Source of the DNA: Opisthocomus hoazin
Lineage: Eukaryota; Chordata; Aves; Opisthocomiformes; Opisthocomidae
DNA length: 64,000 nucleotides
Direction: 5' to 3'
Assembly: GCF_030867145.1 (NCBI RefSeq)
Contig: NC_134414.1
Location: 21,284,518-21,348,517, forward strand
The notes under the pieces were generated by a model. It ran no database searches, was not told the origin of the DNA, and was given only the letters and a program-made list of their open reading frames with translations. Every line of letters starts with the position of its first letter. Position 1 is the stretch's first letter. The translations under genes were made by a program, and so were the position numbers. Positions 52,401 through 62,757 of the stretch are shown piece by piece.

Positions 52401-55400
52401 TGAGATCTGTCCTAGTGCAGTGGCACAGCACCAAGTACTGGTGTTGCAGAGGATGTCCACTGTCACTTCAGGAGCCTGGCATGCTGACCTCCCTTCCACC
52501 TCTCCCAGAGATGGGCCTGGACTGAAATGCCACATCCAAAAGCCACAAGGCTAATCCCTCACTGCACGGTCTGCGACACCAGCTAACTCTCAGTGTGGCC
52601 TCACGTTATGGGGTTACGTTTCACAGTGCCTCCCACAGCTTCTGGGACCAGCCAAGAGATCTACATCACTCATCAGCAAGAACCCACACTGAGTGAGTGT
52701 TATCTGGCCCTAAATCTTTATTTTCTGTCAGGAGAAAAACCTGAGTGGCTGTCAGCAAACTCTTAGAAGTGCGTTCTATCAAAATAATTAGAGTTCAACT
52801 CAGGAGTTGGCACTGGGTAACACCAGCCAATTTTCTCTGCTTCCTGGAAACATTATTCATGATGCAGGATGCTCTTCCATGTACTGCAGAGAGAAAATAG
52901 ATATTGGAAAGCTTTTTCAGGCTTAAATAGCTTCCGTGTCTGTCCCATGAATCTCATTTCAGAAACCAGTCCAAAACTGTAATAAAAGCAACAGTTCAAA
53001 AAGAGAGATTGGTCCTTACCTGCACACTTGTGAGGGTCGTGTATTGGTAGGCTTTTACAATCATGTAATTGGCTTCAACATCAGCCAGTCCCAAAAAAAA
53101 ATACTTCCACCACCTCTGCTTCAAAATTTGCCAAAGGCTGTCACTGCCTGTTCAGAAGAAAGCAGCAATCAATATATGTTTCTTTCCAACCAAGCGTCGC
53201 ACAGGAATCTTGCTTTTTAGAAGCATAAATAATACTGAGATGTTTGATTTCGGTTGCCCCTGCTTAGAAAAGATACAATAACAGTACAGTGCAGCCCTGG
53301 AAAAGACAACACAAATGACGAAAAGCACAGAAATTCTTCCACGAGAAAAAAACCACTAGAATTGTTTAAAGAGTAAATTAATAAGATTAGGATGAATATT
53401 AAATAGCCTCTGGTACAGAAGCTTGTTACCACAAAGCCTATTTTCCCTAATACAACATAGGACTTGAAACCAAAGAGCACATAATTCTGAACAGATATGA
53501 AATTAAATCAAATGCACATTTAACCTGTGAAATTCATTTTCATATGCTATCACAAAGCAGGAATTTCAACAAGAACTTTAAAAAACTAGGACGAGTACTG
53601 AATAAGTTCTTTCGTTTCAAAATCTGAAAGGAAAATGTAGAAGAGAAAAAAAAAATGATGAACCAGAATCTCCCATCCCATATTTCACATACCAGTTCTA
53701 AATGCCAGCATTGTTGTATAAACTAGAAGCAGCAAAGAATAGTTGATAAAACTTTGAAACATTGGAGTATTCACTTGGTATTTTTCTGCTAGGTACTGGC
53801 TTGTAACAGCAGTCCCACAGATAAACAAGGAAAGCATCTGGCCCAGAATTACCGTTTTCAAAATATACCTGTGAATATAAAAGACAACACAGTAAGCTTA
53901 GCATTAGACATTCAAGTATTTTTTAAAAAAATATTTGCTAGTTACAGGGAAAACGCCATTTTTTAGATTGACACTTTATTCTTTTTCTACTCCCTATAAA
54001 CGCTGCTCCGATTTACCGGTAAACAGGGTTTTGTCTTCACAGAAGATCTAGTCTAACCTCATGACAGCCACATAACAAGCGAGGCCAGTCCTCCACTGAG
54101 TCCTGCTCCGAGTCAGACAACAGAAATCTGCAAATTTGCAACACAGAGATAAGGCACGACTGCCTTCAGGCTCTTCCGAGACCTGAGCCTCTGACAGCGA
54201 GCTGACAATCTAAGATGAGCCAGGCCAAGGAAATACAAAAGCGCTAACCACAGAATCATAGGACAGTCAAGGTCAGAAGGACCTCCGAAGATCATCTGGT
54301 CCAATCTTTTGGGGGAAAGGGAGCCTAGATGAGATTATCCAGCACCCTGTCCAGTCACACGTTGAAAATCTCCAGTGATGGGGACTCCACCACACCCCTG
54401 TGGAGGCGGTTCCAGTGATTGATTGTTCTCACTGTAAAAAAATCCTTTTTTATAACAAGAACTGTTATAATTAATACTTATAGTGGATTTTTTCTGCTAC
54501 ATTCCATCACCTCCTGCTGCAATTCAGGATGGAGTTAAGAGCACATTTTGGCCAAAGATCACACTTGCGCTTACTACCTTTTAAGTCCAATGCACAACTG
54601 GGGGAGGAGGGGGACAGGTTATGCTCTTTTAGCAGCAATTCTTCACCAAATATAAAGTGAACTATTGCAGATGTTCCTACAAACAGGAGTATGCATAGAT
54701 GGCTGCGTATCTTTTGGCTTGCTGGTTTTCCTGCCACTGGAGCTGTGTGCACCAGCCCGGTCTCTGCCTGCATACTCACAATGCACAGTGAGAGACGCTC
54801 AGCGCTGCGCTGTCTGTACAGGCCTGCAAAGGTCACACCTAATTTGTGTGCTCTGAAGACTACTGACGAGAATTTAACTGTCTGCACAACCGATTCATCT
54901 GTTCCTGCTCATGGTAATCGAGCAAGTGAAGAAAGCACCCCGTTCAGATTCTGTGCCTACCCTGTGCCCGCATCCCTCCCCGGTGATTTCTGGCAGGGCG
55001 CCCACGAGCCAGACACGCCACGGGACAGTAACACCGCATGTTGTCCCCAGGTGGGTGCCTTTAACACAGCAAATACCGGCTCACCCAGCCCTGCTGTGCA
55101 ACCCAGCTATCAGGCGGCGAAAAGGGGGTGTCTGGGGGTGCTAAAGCCAACTACCATCCTACAGCCAAACCCTCCTTTGGGCAGGCAGACATCATCTCTG
55201 CACGGATTCTCACTCCGCTGCATGAATCTCATTTTCAATCCAGCCTGACACCAAAGCTCTTCTGACTTTAAAAACGCTGTTAGGCACATCTTTCTCTCCA
55301 AGTCCATTTCCAGGAGACAGCAAATCTCTGCCAAGTCCAGGCAAAACCACTGCAATTTTACTGGAGCAAAGCTGTGAAGCCTGCGTAGTCCACAAAATGA

Positions 55401-58400
55401 ACTGTGCTCATCAACTCCTCACCAGGCAACGTTACAGCTGGCTTGGCTGGCAGAAGCCCTGCTCTGCTGGATGCAGGAGCCACAGAGACGGGCAGAAGCT
55501 CAGGCAATACCACTCCACAAACATCTCGCCTGTTTAACATGGGCTTCTGTGGGACAAGGTGTTCAACGCTCTCCCCCAGAATATGCTACACAAGGAGTAC
55601 CTTTGCTTCTCCTGAACTACGGCAGCCTCTCTATAGCAGAGGCCTGGACTCCGTGGGCACAGTGTTTCAGCAAACTGAACATTTACCATGTTCCAGTGAG
55701 AGGGTAAAAGGTGGAAAATCTGCTGTCATTCAAACTTGCTAAAGCTTTATCGGCTTCAACCATCATTTATTAAAACCAAGAAAGACTTGGTTGCCTTTCT
55801 GCAAGTGGAATAACTCCATTAAGCTGATCCTCAGCTTTTCTAACAACTGAGTTATTCCAGTTTAAAGTACCTAGGTAATTACCTCCTTGCATTTCTGCAT
55901 ATGGGAAGAGATGGGGGTCCAGAATCTACAGGACTGTTTGCTCAGTGGTTACTGCACCAGCAATCACTGCTGTTTAGTTAATGGATGTCCTGCAGTCCTA
56001 CAGCATCTACTTCCACAGTGCTGAAGGCACCTGACAAGGCAAGCAAGCAGCCTTCATCCTGCTTCATTCTAGTCTTTATTTTTCTCGATTTTAGGGATTT
56101 TTTTCTTCCCTGAACAGATTAAAAATGTTAAGATCAACAGAGCCACATAAAGACACTGTTCACTGACAGCGGAAGGCTGCCCTCAAAAAGATGTCCTCTG
56201 CGAATCCCAACACGCTGCATTTCTGGCAGCTTTCTCAGCTGTGTATAGAAGCATCCCCAGCAGCACCAGGGGCAAGCTGCAGCAGGAGGCACCAACGGTT
56301 TCCCCTCACACCCTCTGCCAAAACTAATTTCTTCAAAACTGAGAAAGTGACTCTGTGTTCCCATCGCCATGCACGGGGCTCAAGGCAGTTTGGACAGAGC
56401 AAGATGACCCCATCAAATGTGAGCTCAGGAGCCTTATTATTTCAGTGTCCACTAAATTCCCATAGCAAATTAAAAAAAAGCATTTGTCCCTCTGTAAAAC
56501 TTGAGAGCAAACTTTAAATCCTACTGGTTTCATTTTGCAAGACAATTTCTTATAAGAAAAATGCTTCAAAGACGTGAGCTTCCATTCATTCCGGTATTGA
56601 CACGAGTATTGACGACTGATTTTCTTATTAATAATGTATAATCATTTTTTGAAATATATTAATTATTAACTTTTCCATGCCAGAACTTGATCCTCTCTGC
56701 TCTTTTTTTTTTTAATGCATTGGTAAGGACTAAACCACTTTGGATTCTCAGATGACACAAGGTAAGTGGTCTGAAATGGCCATTTAGTTTTATAGTTTGG
56801 GTTTTTTTTTGTCGCTGTTGTTTTTTACTTGCTTGGTAGTTGGCTACTAAGTAATTACGCCTCCTCCCCCTTCAGCCACCATATCTTAGCTAGCTATATC
56901 TATGGCTACCAGCAAAGCTAGGAGTCATTCCGGGATTTTTTTTAGAACATGGAAGTTTGCCACAAATTGGTCTAAAGCCAACGCTGAACAATGTGCAGCT
57001 CTTGACACCACGAGAAACTCAGGCTTTGCTCAGGGAGCCACAATGCAGAAGAAAAATACCCCGAGATACTAAAATACAATCAGAGTCTACATCTCAAGAA
57101 GCTAAAGAAAATCAATAAGCCCACAGTTAATGACTGTATTGGCTTTTAGTTTAATAAATACTATAATTTTAATGTGATTTTTTTCATGAAAATAAATACA
57201 GTTTTTCAAAAATTAACTTTATTTATGCCACCAGTTAAACACTAACAGGCAAAGCCTGGCAATACTCTCCATGTAGACAGCTTACTTGCACTTTAGCTTT
57301 AACTACTGAACGCTTCCTGCATGCGGTGAAGGGCGGGGGACAAGAAACCATTTAATTTGAATAATCTCACATTTTCACGCGAGCAGTTACAGGAAAATGC
57401 AGGTTCAGACTGAAGCCACATTCCAACATGATTAGCAGATAGCTCAGGACAGGAAAAAATATTTTTAAGAATTAAAATTTTCAGAAGTTAGCGTTTCAAT
57501 GTTCTGCTTTGAAACTGAGGTCAATTTAACTTATAAAAGGTAAGAAACAGAAAAGAAAAACTTTTTCCATTTCAAGAGCCAGAAAGCATACTGTCTGTTG
57601 TGTTTTCTCCAAAAAAAAAAACCCACGATAATCTAGTTTATTGCATACAAGTATTAAACCTTTGTGACTCAGAAAGGCCTCTAAGAAAGATGAAGTGGCT
57701 GAGCCTTCAGCCACCTGGGGAATAAAAGGAGGAAAAAAAAAAAAAATCAATTCAGTATCTTGAATACAAGACTTTACAAAAGTCAGCAAGAGTTCTTTAT
57801 TTTCTTTCCCATACCATCAATCGACTCCCTTTGGGTAGCCCTCTGGAAACATTCTGGCAAAAGCACTAGCACAGGTGAGGTTACTGAACAGCTCAACAAG
57901 TCCCCATCTCGTCTTCTGCGGCATTCCCGACAGGCAGGAGGAATGAGAAGAGAAAACCGCGTCCCTCTGCCCTGTGGAATGACCCTGCCTGGCCAGCACA
58001 CACCTCCACACCAGTCTGGGAGCGGGAGAGCCAGCACCTGCTTATTTGTCTGCCGAGGAGATCTGATGCAATAGGTGCTACAGACCAAACCTTGAGCCCC
58101 AAAAGAGCCTTTTGAACAGAGATTTTCATTCCCCAGACAGAAAGTGAAGCTGCAGGCGAGTGGCAGGTCCTGCAGGCTGGCGGTCGGAGGAGGCAGCTCC
58201 GCACTCAGCAGCTTCGGGACGCGTGCGATGCCCGCACAGCCTGGCAGATCTGCTCCCAAGTCTCCGGCGCTCGGGCAGCGCTGACACTGCCAGGGACGCC
58301 CTGGAAGGGGCCTCTGCCCTCGGCTGACCCGAGGCAGGAGGGGAAGCGGGCACTGCTCTTTCGGGACACCTCACCCCAGCCACCCTGCTCTGTCACCTCC

Positions 58401-58973
58401 TCTGCCCGCCACGACCCGTTCTCCGCAACAGTGTTGATAAAAGCGTACACAACAGATAAAAGGGCAGAAAAATCAGCAAAACAGAAAAAGGTTAAACCAG
58501 AACTACCAAAAAAATAGAAAACCCCTCAAGTGTGCACACGTGAGGTTACGCTTTTAGTTTACAAAACCCAAGTACATCCCTCGCTAACTGCGCGCTCGTC
58601 TTCGCTGAGGTGGCTCCGCGCCCCCGCACGGCAGCAGGGCGGGCTCCGGCCCGGCCGTGCCCCCGCAGCAGCCCGCACGCCACAACGCCCCGTTCCCCCG
58701 GCCCTCCATCCCCCGCAGCCGCCGTGCTCCCGCCCGCCGGGCCCGCCGGGCCCGAGGACCCGCGCCTTGCTCAGCCCCGCGCCCAGCCGGGCCGGGCCCC
58801 GCACGCCTGCTGCCGCTTCCCTCCCTCCCGGCCCGGCAGCGGGGGCCGGGGACTCACCAGGTGCAGAGCTTGGCCCGCAGCAGCGCCAGCGGCCGGCGCG
58901 GAGGGGCGGCGGCGGCCCCCGGCGGCGCCTCGGCCCCGGACGGCGGCGGGGCCCCGTCAGCGTCCGCCTCCAT
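40243..58973 (-). CDS. SLC35F2: SLC35F2, solute carrier family 35 member F2 (8 coding exons joined)
   Basis: Join on the minus strand, 5' to 3': 58858-58973, 53693-53868, 53020-53147, 47527-47686, 45680-45836, 44821-44873, 43992-44146, 40243-40461. All seven introns are GT-AG and the phases agree, giving 387 residues; human SLC35F2 is 374 as I recall it. Seen: long stretches match the vertebrate protein, including [18 protein letters not shown] (residues 141-158), [19 protein letters not shown] (171-189), [20 protein letters not shown] (279-298) and [15 protein letters not shown] (330-344). Hydrophobic segments spread over residues 44-334 fit the ten-helix drug/metabolite transporter fold, with both tails expected in the cytosol. 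Known for the family: the human protein imports the drug YM155, and recent work reports a role in uptake of the micronutrient queuine/queuosine. Transport direction and substrate in this bird are inferred. The ATG has a strong Kozak context (G at -3, G at +4). No disabling changes were seen. Confidence 0.96.
40462..43991 (-). other. SLC35F2 intron 7 (3530 bp)
   Basis: A GT-AG intron between exons 7 and 8. It holds the T-rich tract at 41990-42114 and a GC-richer patch at 41.5-41.9 kb whose overlapping open frames on both strands look non-coding. No transposon was recognised. Confidence 0.85.
41990..42114 (+). repeat. T-rich low-complexity tract in intron 7
   Basis: About 125 bp are dominated by T runs, with short GTTT repeats and TTCTTC blocks, and read as A-rich on the transcribed strand. 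The open frames crossing it on both strands are low-complexity artefacts. Confidence 0.85.
43992..44146 (-). CDS. SLC35F2: SLC35F2 coding exon 7 (residues 264-315)
   Basis: The acceptor is CTTGTTTTACAG|CATTAC and the donor TATAAG|GTAAGTAC. It encodes [18 protein letters not shown] (residues 265-282), the nearly invariant [20 protein letters not shown] (284-303) and [11 protein letters not shown] (305-315), covering two to three membrane segments. The charged and polar residues inside the hydrophobic stretch (Lys286, Asp301) are conserved and may line the transport path. That last point is inference. Confidence 0.97.
44147..45679 (-). other. SLC35F2 introns 6 (674 bp) and 5 (806 bp)
   Basis: Two AT-rich GT-AG introns on either side of the 53-nt exon 6. 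Nothing beyond splice signals was recognised. Confidence 0.85.
44821..44873 (-). CDS. SLC35F2: SLC35F2 coding exon 6 (residues 246-264, 53 nt)
   Basis: This very short exon was found by searching for the missing phase between exons 5 and 7. The acceptor is AACTCTAG|AGCC and the donor AAATTG|GTATGTG. It encodes [17 protein letters not shown], aligning with the human IVEYKDIASIHWDWKI loop. It restores the frame exactly: 737 nt before it plus 53 gives 790, and exon 7 brings the total to 945, which is divisible by 3. Its loop is less conserved than the membrane helices on either side. Confidence 0.92.
45680..45836 (-). CDS. SLC35F2: SLC35F2 coding exon 5 (residues 194-246)
   Basis: The acceptor is TTCTGTACAG|GTAGTG and the donor CTACAGCT|GTAAGG. 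It encodes [20 protein letters not shown] (residues 200-219) and [15 protein letters not shown] (229-243), two predicted membrane helices separated by the charged stretch YIVKNLSR. The N-terminal side of a helix ending in SNVxEEYIVK is characteristic of this subfamily. Confidence 0.96.
45837..47526 (-). other. SLC35F2 intron 4 (1690 bp)
   Basis: A GT-AG intron with the small tandem duplication at 45949-45974. No transposon or further exon was recognised. Confidence 0.85.
45949..45974 (+). repeat. 13-bp tandem duplication in intron 4
   Basis: Two perfect copies of GGGTAAGGGGAAA lie about 110 bp upstream of SLC35F2 exon 5. On the transcribed (minus) strand this is a pyrimidine-rich stretch. 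Confidence 0.8.
47527..47686 (-). CDS. SLC35F2: SLC35F2 coding exon 4 (residues 141-193 and part of 194)
   Basis: The acceptor is CACACACAG|CTGCTG and the donor GCGAAG|GTAAGG. This is one of the best-conserved exons: residues 141-158 and 164-187 form two membrane segments joined by the short basic loop RARYR. The frame stays open for about 34 codons past the donor, but that stretch has no family similarity and is intron. Confidence 0.97.
47687..53019 (-). other. SLC35F2 intron 3 (5333 bp)
   Basis: The largest intron of the coding part, GT-AG. It carries the 18-bp direct repeat at 48643-48696. No CR1 or other recognisable transposon is inside, and no alternative exon could be supported. Confidence 0.8.
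48643..48696 (+). repeat. 18-bp direct repeat in intron 3
   Basis: CTTAATACAGAAAAACAC occurs at 48643-48660 and again at 48679-48696, separated by 18 bp. It is a small local duplication inside intron 3. Confidence 0.8.
53020..53147 (-). CDS. SLC35F2: SLC35F2 coding exon 3 (residues 98-140)
   Basis: The acceptor is TTCTGAACAG|GCAGTG and the donor GTGCAG|GTAAGG. The exon encodes a basic loop with KQRWWKY (residues 107-113), then the conserved [19 protein letters not shown] (117-135), a signature region of SLC35F1/F2 proteins. A run of nine T on the coding strand spans Tyr113-Phe-Phe-Leu116. The length is unchanged against human (KYILLGL becomes KYFFLGL), so it is not a frameshift. The exon ends in phase 0. 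Confidence 0.95.
53148..53692 (-). other. SLC35F2 intron 2 (545 bp)
   Basis: A short AT-rich GT-AG intron between exons 2 and 3, with no internal feature recognised. Confidence 0.88.
53693..53868 (-). CDS. SLC35F2: SLC35F2 coding exon 2 (residues 39-97)
   Basis: The acceptor reads TTCACAG|GTATATTTTG and the donor AACTG|GTATGTG. The exon encodes the first two hydrophobic segments, roughly residues 44-62 (with [20 protein letters not shown]) and 77-95 ([18 protein letters not shown]). The intervening loop, [11 protein letters not shown], matches the family. A longer open frame overlaps the exon in another phase, but only the phase given here joins exons 1 and 3. Confidence 0.95.
53869..58857 (-). 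other. SLC35F2 intron 1 (4989 bp)
   Basis: A GT-AG intron that begins in the CpG island and becomes AT-rich. It contains the older CR1 fragment at 54250-54455. Long first introns often hold enhancers, but no specific element can be named from sequence alone. Confidence 0.85.
54250..54455 (-). mobile_element. Older CR1 fragment in SLC35F2 intron 1
   Basis: The reverse-orientation tail (CAGAATCATAGGACAGTCAA) is followed by GACCTCCGAAGATCATCTGG and a segment resembling GAAAATCTCCAGTGATGGGG...CCACACCCCTGTGGAGGC. This differs from the other copies and looks like an older CR1 subfamily. It is in the same orientation as the host gene and far from either exon. Confidence 0.85.
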
Positions 58974-59440
58974 GCCGCGGCGCGGCGCTGCCCCGGCGCG
59001 CAGCCTGGCGGGAGGGAGCTGCGGGGCGGCAGGAAGGCAGGGAGGGAGGAGCGGCGGAGCACAGCCCTGCTGTCGGCGGCCGCGCCGAGCTTTGTGCCTG
59101 CCGAGGGGCCGCCCCCGGGAGGGGCACGGCGCGGCCCCGGGGCGGGGGCAGAGGGGATGGGGCTCCTCTCCCTGCCCCTCAGCGAGCCGCGGGCGCGGTT
59201 CGCCGGTTCGCTTCCACCCGCCGGGGGCAGGGGACAGCGGAGCGGAGGAGCGGCGGAGGTTCGTGCCCGTGCTCGCCGGCTCCGGCAGCAGCCCCAGCCC
59301 GGTGCTCGGTGCCCGGTGCGGGCCCCTGCGAGGCCGCGTCGGCCCCGGCCCCGCCGCGGGCTTCGGCCCCCCGGCCGTGCGGCGGCCTGGCTGCGGCTGG
59401 CCTGGCCGGGCGGGCGGGTCGGGTCTCGCCTTTCTTCCAG
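58600..59440 (-). promoter_or_regulatory. CpG-island promoter of SLC35F2
   Basis: About 840 bp are extremely GC-rich with dense CG dinucleotides, in sharp contrast to the AT-rich sequence on both sides. The island covers coding exon 1, the start of intron 1 and the presumed 5' UTR and core promoter. I see no TATA box at a suitable distance. GC-box-like motifs occur near 59139-59147 (GGGGCGGGG) and 59408-59415, typical of Sp/KLF-driven housekeeping promoters. The exact transcription start cannot be fixed from sequence. Such islands often also fire divergently, but I see no gene on the other side to support that. Confidence 0.85.
58858..58973 (-). CDS. SLC35F2: SLC35F2 coding exon 1 (residues 1-38 and part of 39)
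   Basis: This exon starts at the ATG at 58973 and encodes an alanine- and proline-rich cytosolic tail that begins [10 protein letters not shown] and ends LLRAKLCT. The donor reads CTG|GTGAGT and splits the Trp39 codon. Human SLC35F2 also begins MEAD and has an equivalent K-L-x-T-W at this junction, which supports both the start and the splice site. It lies in the CpG island, so its codons are extremely GC-rich compared with the later exons. Confidence 0.93.
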
Positions 59441-59934
59441 TTACGGGAGCCAAAGTGACTCTAGAGCCTGAGATTTAGTTTCTCCCAGCGGAGCTCCTCT
59501 GTGTAAGTCTCCCGCGCCCAGCTCGCTGCCGGCAGCTCCCGTCCCTGGCGACTGATCTCGTCCTGGTTGTCTGCACCCAGATCCTCGCCAAGCTCACGTG
59601 GAGAACCTGGTGGCATTCTGCATACCTTGGTGTAGTTTGGGGTTTTTTTCGATGACACCTGCTTTTAACGGTGCTGTTTCTGTGTCCCAGGTGATGGAAT
59701 CAAAACCCAGAGGTGCCTCTAGGAAGAGCCATATTCTCCCTCCCTTGGTTCAGATGTTTGTCCCCGTCCTGGCTGTGCCCACATCCTTTCTGCCACAAGA
59801 CACTGCTTCTCTCTACCCTTTTCAGCAGAAAGGTGAATTTTAGTCTCCCACTTCCCAAAGGCCAGGCCCTAACCACTAAGGCATTGGCTACGTGGGAGAG
59901 GATCCCCTCTTCAACTCTGTGACTCTGTAATATT
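59441..59934. other. Upstream flank between CpG island and CR1
   Basis: Ordinary-composition sequence directly beyond the island. Open frames on both strands are short and lack similarity. A divergent non-coding transcript from the island could run here, but nothing shows it. Confidence 0.55.
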
Positions 59935-60271
59935 AGAATCATAGAATCATAGAATGGTTTGGGTTGGAAGGGACCTTATAGATCATCTGGTTCTAACCCC
60001 CCTGCCATGAGCAGGGACATCTTCCACTAGACCAGGTTGCTCAGAGCTCTACCCAACCTGGCCTTGAACACTGCCAGGGAGGGGGCAGCCACAGCTTCTC
60101 TGGGCAGCCTGTGCCAGGGCCTCACCACCCTTATGGTGAAGAATTTCTTCCTAATATCTAATCTAAATCTGCCCTCTTTTAGTTCAGAGCCGTTTCCCCT
60201 TTTCCTGTCACTACACACCTTAGTGAAAAGTCCCTCTCTGTCCTTCCTGTAGGCCTCCTTCAGGTAGTCAA
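59935..60271 (-). mobile_element. CR1 LINE 3' fragment upstream of SLC35F2
   Basis: The tail carries two and a half TAGAATCA octamers, then GGTTTGGGTTGGAAGGGACC, CCATGAGCAGGGACATCTTC and the antisense of the degenerate ORF2 C-terminus (on the minus strand SDRKRGNGSELKEGRFRLD). It is well preserved, so relatively young, and lies about 0.5 kb outside the CpG island. Confidence 0.95.
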
Positions 60272-62757
60272 CATATTAAAGCTGTAGGTCAATATGAGAG
60301 AAAAGCTGTATCATTATATGTCTTAAAAGAGCATTCATAAATACACTCCTACATTTACATATATACATACCCATTTCTGTATTATATTGAGATTTTATGT
60401 GTTTTTCCTTCACTTGTGTAACAGAATAGTTTATGGATTTTTTTACTTGGAATCCCTAATCCAAGAAAAATCCTGCTGTGATTTGTGCAAGAAATCAATC
60501 TGTCAAGATGAGTTTCAGTGTTATGATAGTTATGAGCCAGGTGATGCCGGTCACAAATTTACATAACCTAAAATAAAAACAAGATGAAAAAAAAAAAGCA
60601 GCAGAAGTATCAGACCCTGCACATTTCATCATATCTGAGCTCCACAACTGCAGTACTACTATCTTTGCTTTTAGTTTTATTTATCCTGTAACTGCAATCT
60701 GCCGCCCATTCTCCAGAGATGGAGAATCACGTCTTTGGTGCTTTTTGTCTCCCTTTCAGCTCAGCCTCTTGGAATTCCTTGCTACAGGCAGGCTGCTGCA
60801 GCAGCCTCCCACCAGCCAGCCACTGCCAGGATGGGGCTTTACACGGGAGCTGCTCAGCTGCAGAAGGATTGCAGTCCCAGGGAGGGTATCTGCCTGCTGC
60901 TAAAATACGAAACAAACTAATAAGAGTTTAAACAGGCAGAGACTTCTTTTAATTTAATTTCTCTAACAAAAGAAAAAAAAAAGGTTAAAAAAAACCCAAC
61001 AGCAACAACCATTCTTGAAAGTGCCCTTTGTTAGACTGGGGACTAAGTTCATTTCAGAGTATGATAAACTTTGCTGTCTCATGAAGTTTTTACGGCTTGT
61101 GGACAACATGGCCACAAATGCAGAGATATCTGAGACGCCTAAACACGACTTTGTGTTCAGCTGCTCCCGCTCCAGGCTCCTGCTTTTACTACGATTCAGC
61201 GTTCACCTCACGCGTGACCATGGCTGTGTGTTTCTGGGTTTCGGCAGCCCTCGAGCCTGCCTCGCCGCAGCGAAGCACACGGCTGCCTGGAGTGTGTGCC
61301 AGCCAGGGTGGCGGGCTCCGGAGACACCAGAGACTCTGCTCAGCCCAGAGGTGGTATCATCGCTCCCTCGCACCGTCCCACCGGTGGAAGCTGGGGAGGG
61401 TGCACATCTACGGCTGTGCATGGTCCTTCAGACAGAGAAACTCTGCTCGCTGCGCTCTGCAAAAGTGACTAGTTCCACTGTAACATGGTTTACTGTGTCC
61501 TTTCCAGGGCAGTGAAATCCCTGGGAGTGGGTAGGGTTTATCTGCATGCAGGATGTATGTGAGTGCTTCATGGGCCTCTAGACTACTAGGCATGTGCCTC
61601 TTTTCTGACTTAGAAAAACCACTGACAAAAAACTATTAGCAATACTTTTGTAGAATTCTTTAAAAATTATTTCTTTCTGTTCAAAATTTGTACCTAAAAT
61701 ATCAAACTATTTTGAAGTATGGTTGAAAGGAACTAAGAATCTAAGTATTTGTTATAGTTGGTTACCTGCTAGAATGGCTGAAGGATAACCCAAAACTCAC
61801 ATCATAGCTTTTTTTGCTGCTTTTCCAAAAAAATTACTTTTGAGCTGAGAACAGATAAAAGAATTATCGCAGCCATAACAAATGAGACACAGACATAGCT
61901 CTTTTATTATCATCTGCTTTTTACTCCTTTTTGTTAAACAGTTGTATTTCAGTGTGTCCTATCAGGCTGTTTCTCCTGCTGAGAAAATCCTGAGTTTGAG
62001 TAGGTGATAAAAGTAGATAACAATGACAACAAGTAAAAACACAGAACGTAATTTTTAAGTGAGAGCATCTGCTTTAAGTTGCAGAGAACTTCAAGTGCAA
62101 TGCCATTGTATGCCTAGACACTTTACTGCATATTACTGTAACATAATAACATTTTCTGCATTTACCTTATCAACAAATGGAAAGACAAAAAAATCGCACA
62201 AATTGAACTTAAAATCTGAAACTGCAGAAGTGATTCCTTGTAAAGTGATGAGCAAGATTTTTTTATTTTAATTGTAAGTATATTTATGCCACTAGAGGTC
62301 CTTCATGGTCAGACTATGATTTTCTCCACAGTGGGTTCTGTTTTTTTTTCTATTTCTTTATCCGTGCTACACACAAGAATTACTGTCTCTAAAGAAATTT
62401 GTTTTGTTTAATGTAATACATTCTTAGTATAATGGAGTGATTTTTCCTTGATTAAGCTTTTTCTGGGAAAGTATCAATATAAGGATTTTTCAAATAGGAT
62501 TTCTTTAATAAAAGCTCCTGTTTTATTATGAAATAAAATGTTATTCATTTTTTCATTCAACAACTGCACGTTTTCACTTTTCCAATTTTTCATCATCTTA
62601 CACTCCTCTCCAGCATAACCACTTTTCTCTTAGAAAATAAGGAAGGAAATAAAGGTCAAACTAATGAGCAAAATTAGGATAAACAACTGGAACAATAAAA
62701 CAATACATAAAGTAGTTTTTCTCTGCTGCTTCATTATTTTCTTCTTATTTTTCCTAG
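60272..62757. other. Upstream flank, no gene recognised
   Basis: AT-rich DNA with one GC-richer patch at 61.1-61.45 kb, where a 166-codon plus-strand frame (61015-61515) is overlapped by frames in other phases. No RAB39A-like GTPase motifs (the GDSTVGKS-type P-loop) were seen, although that gene is the neighbour on this side in mammals. Confidence 0.55.

Noticed and set aside
53698..53904. A 68-codon minus-strand frame over SLC35F2 exon 2
   Set aside because: It is the wrong phase; the real exon frame gives the conserved transporter sequence and joins both neighbours.
58530..59471. A 313-codon plus-strand open frame, with other long frames in all phases
   Set aside because: It lies in the CpG island antisense to SLC35F2 exon 1. 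GC-rich DNA lacks stop codons, so all six frames stay open; the composition is only Pro/Arg/Ala/Gly with no domain.
62664..62757. A phenylalanine-rich membrane segment as a small type II membrane protein
   Set aside because: The hydrophobic stretch coincides with a T-rich pyrimidine tract ending in a splice acceptor, the start codon context is weak, and the frame is easily explained by base composition.
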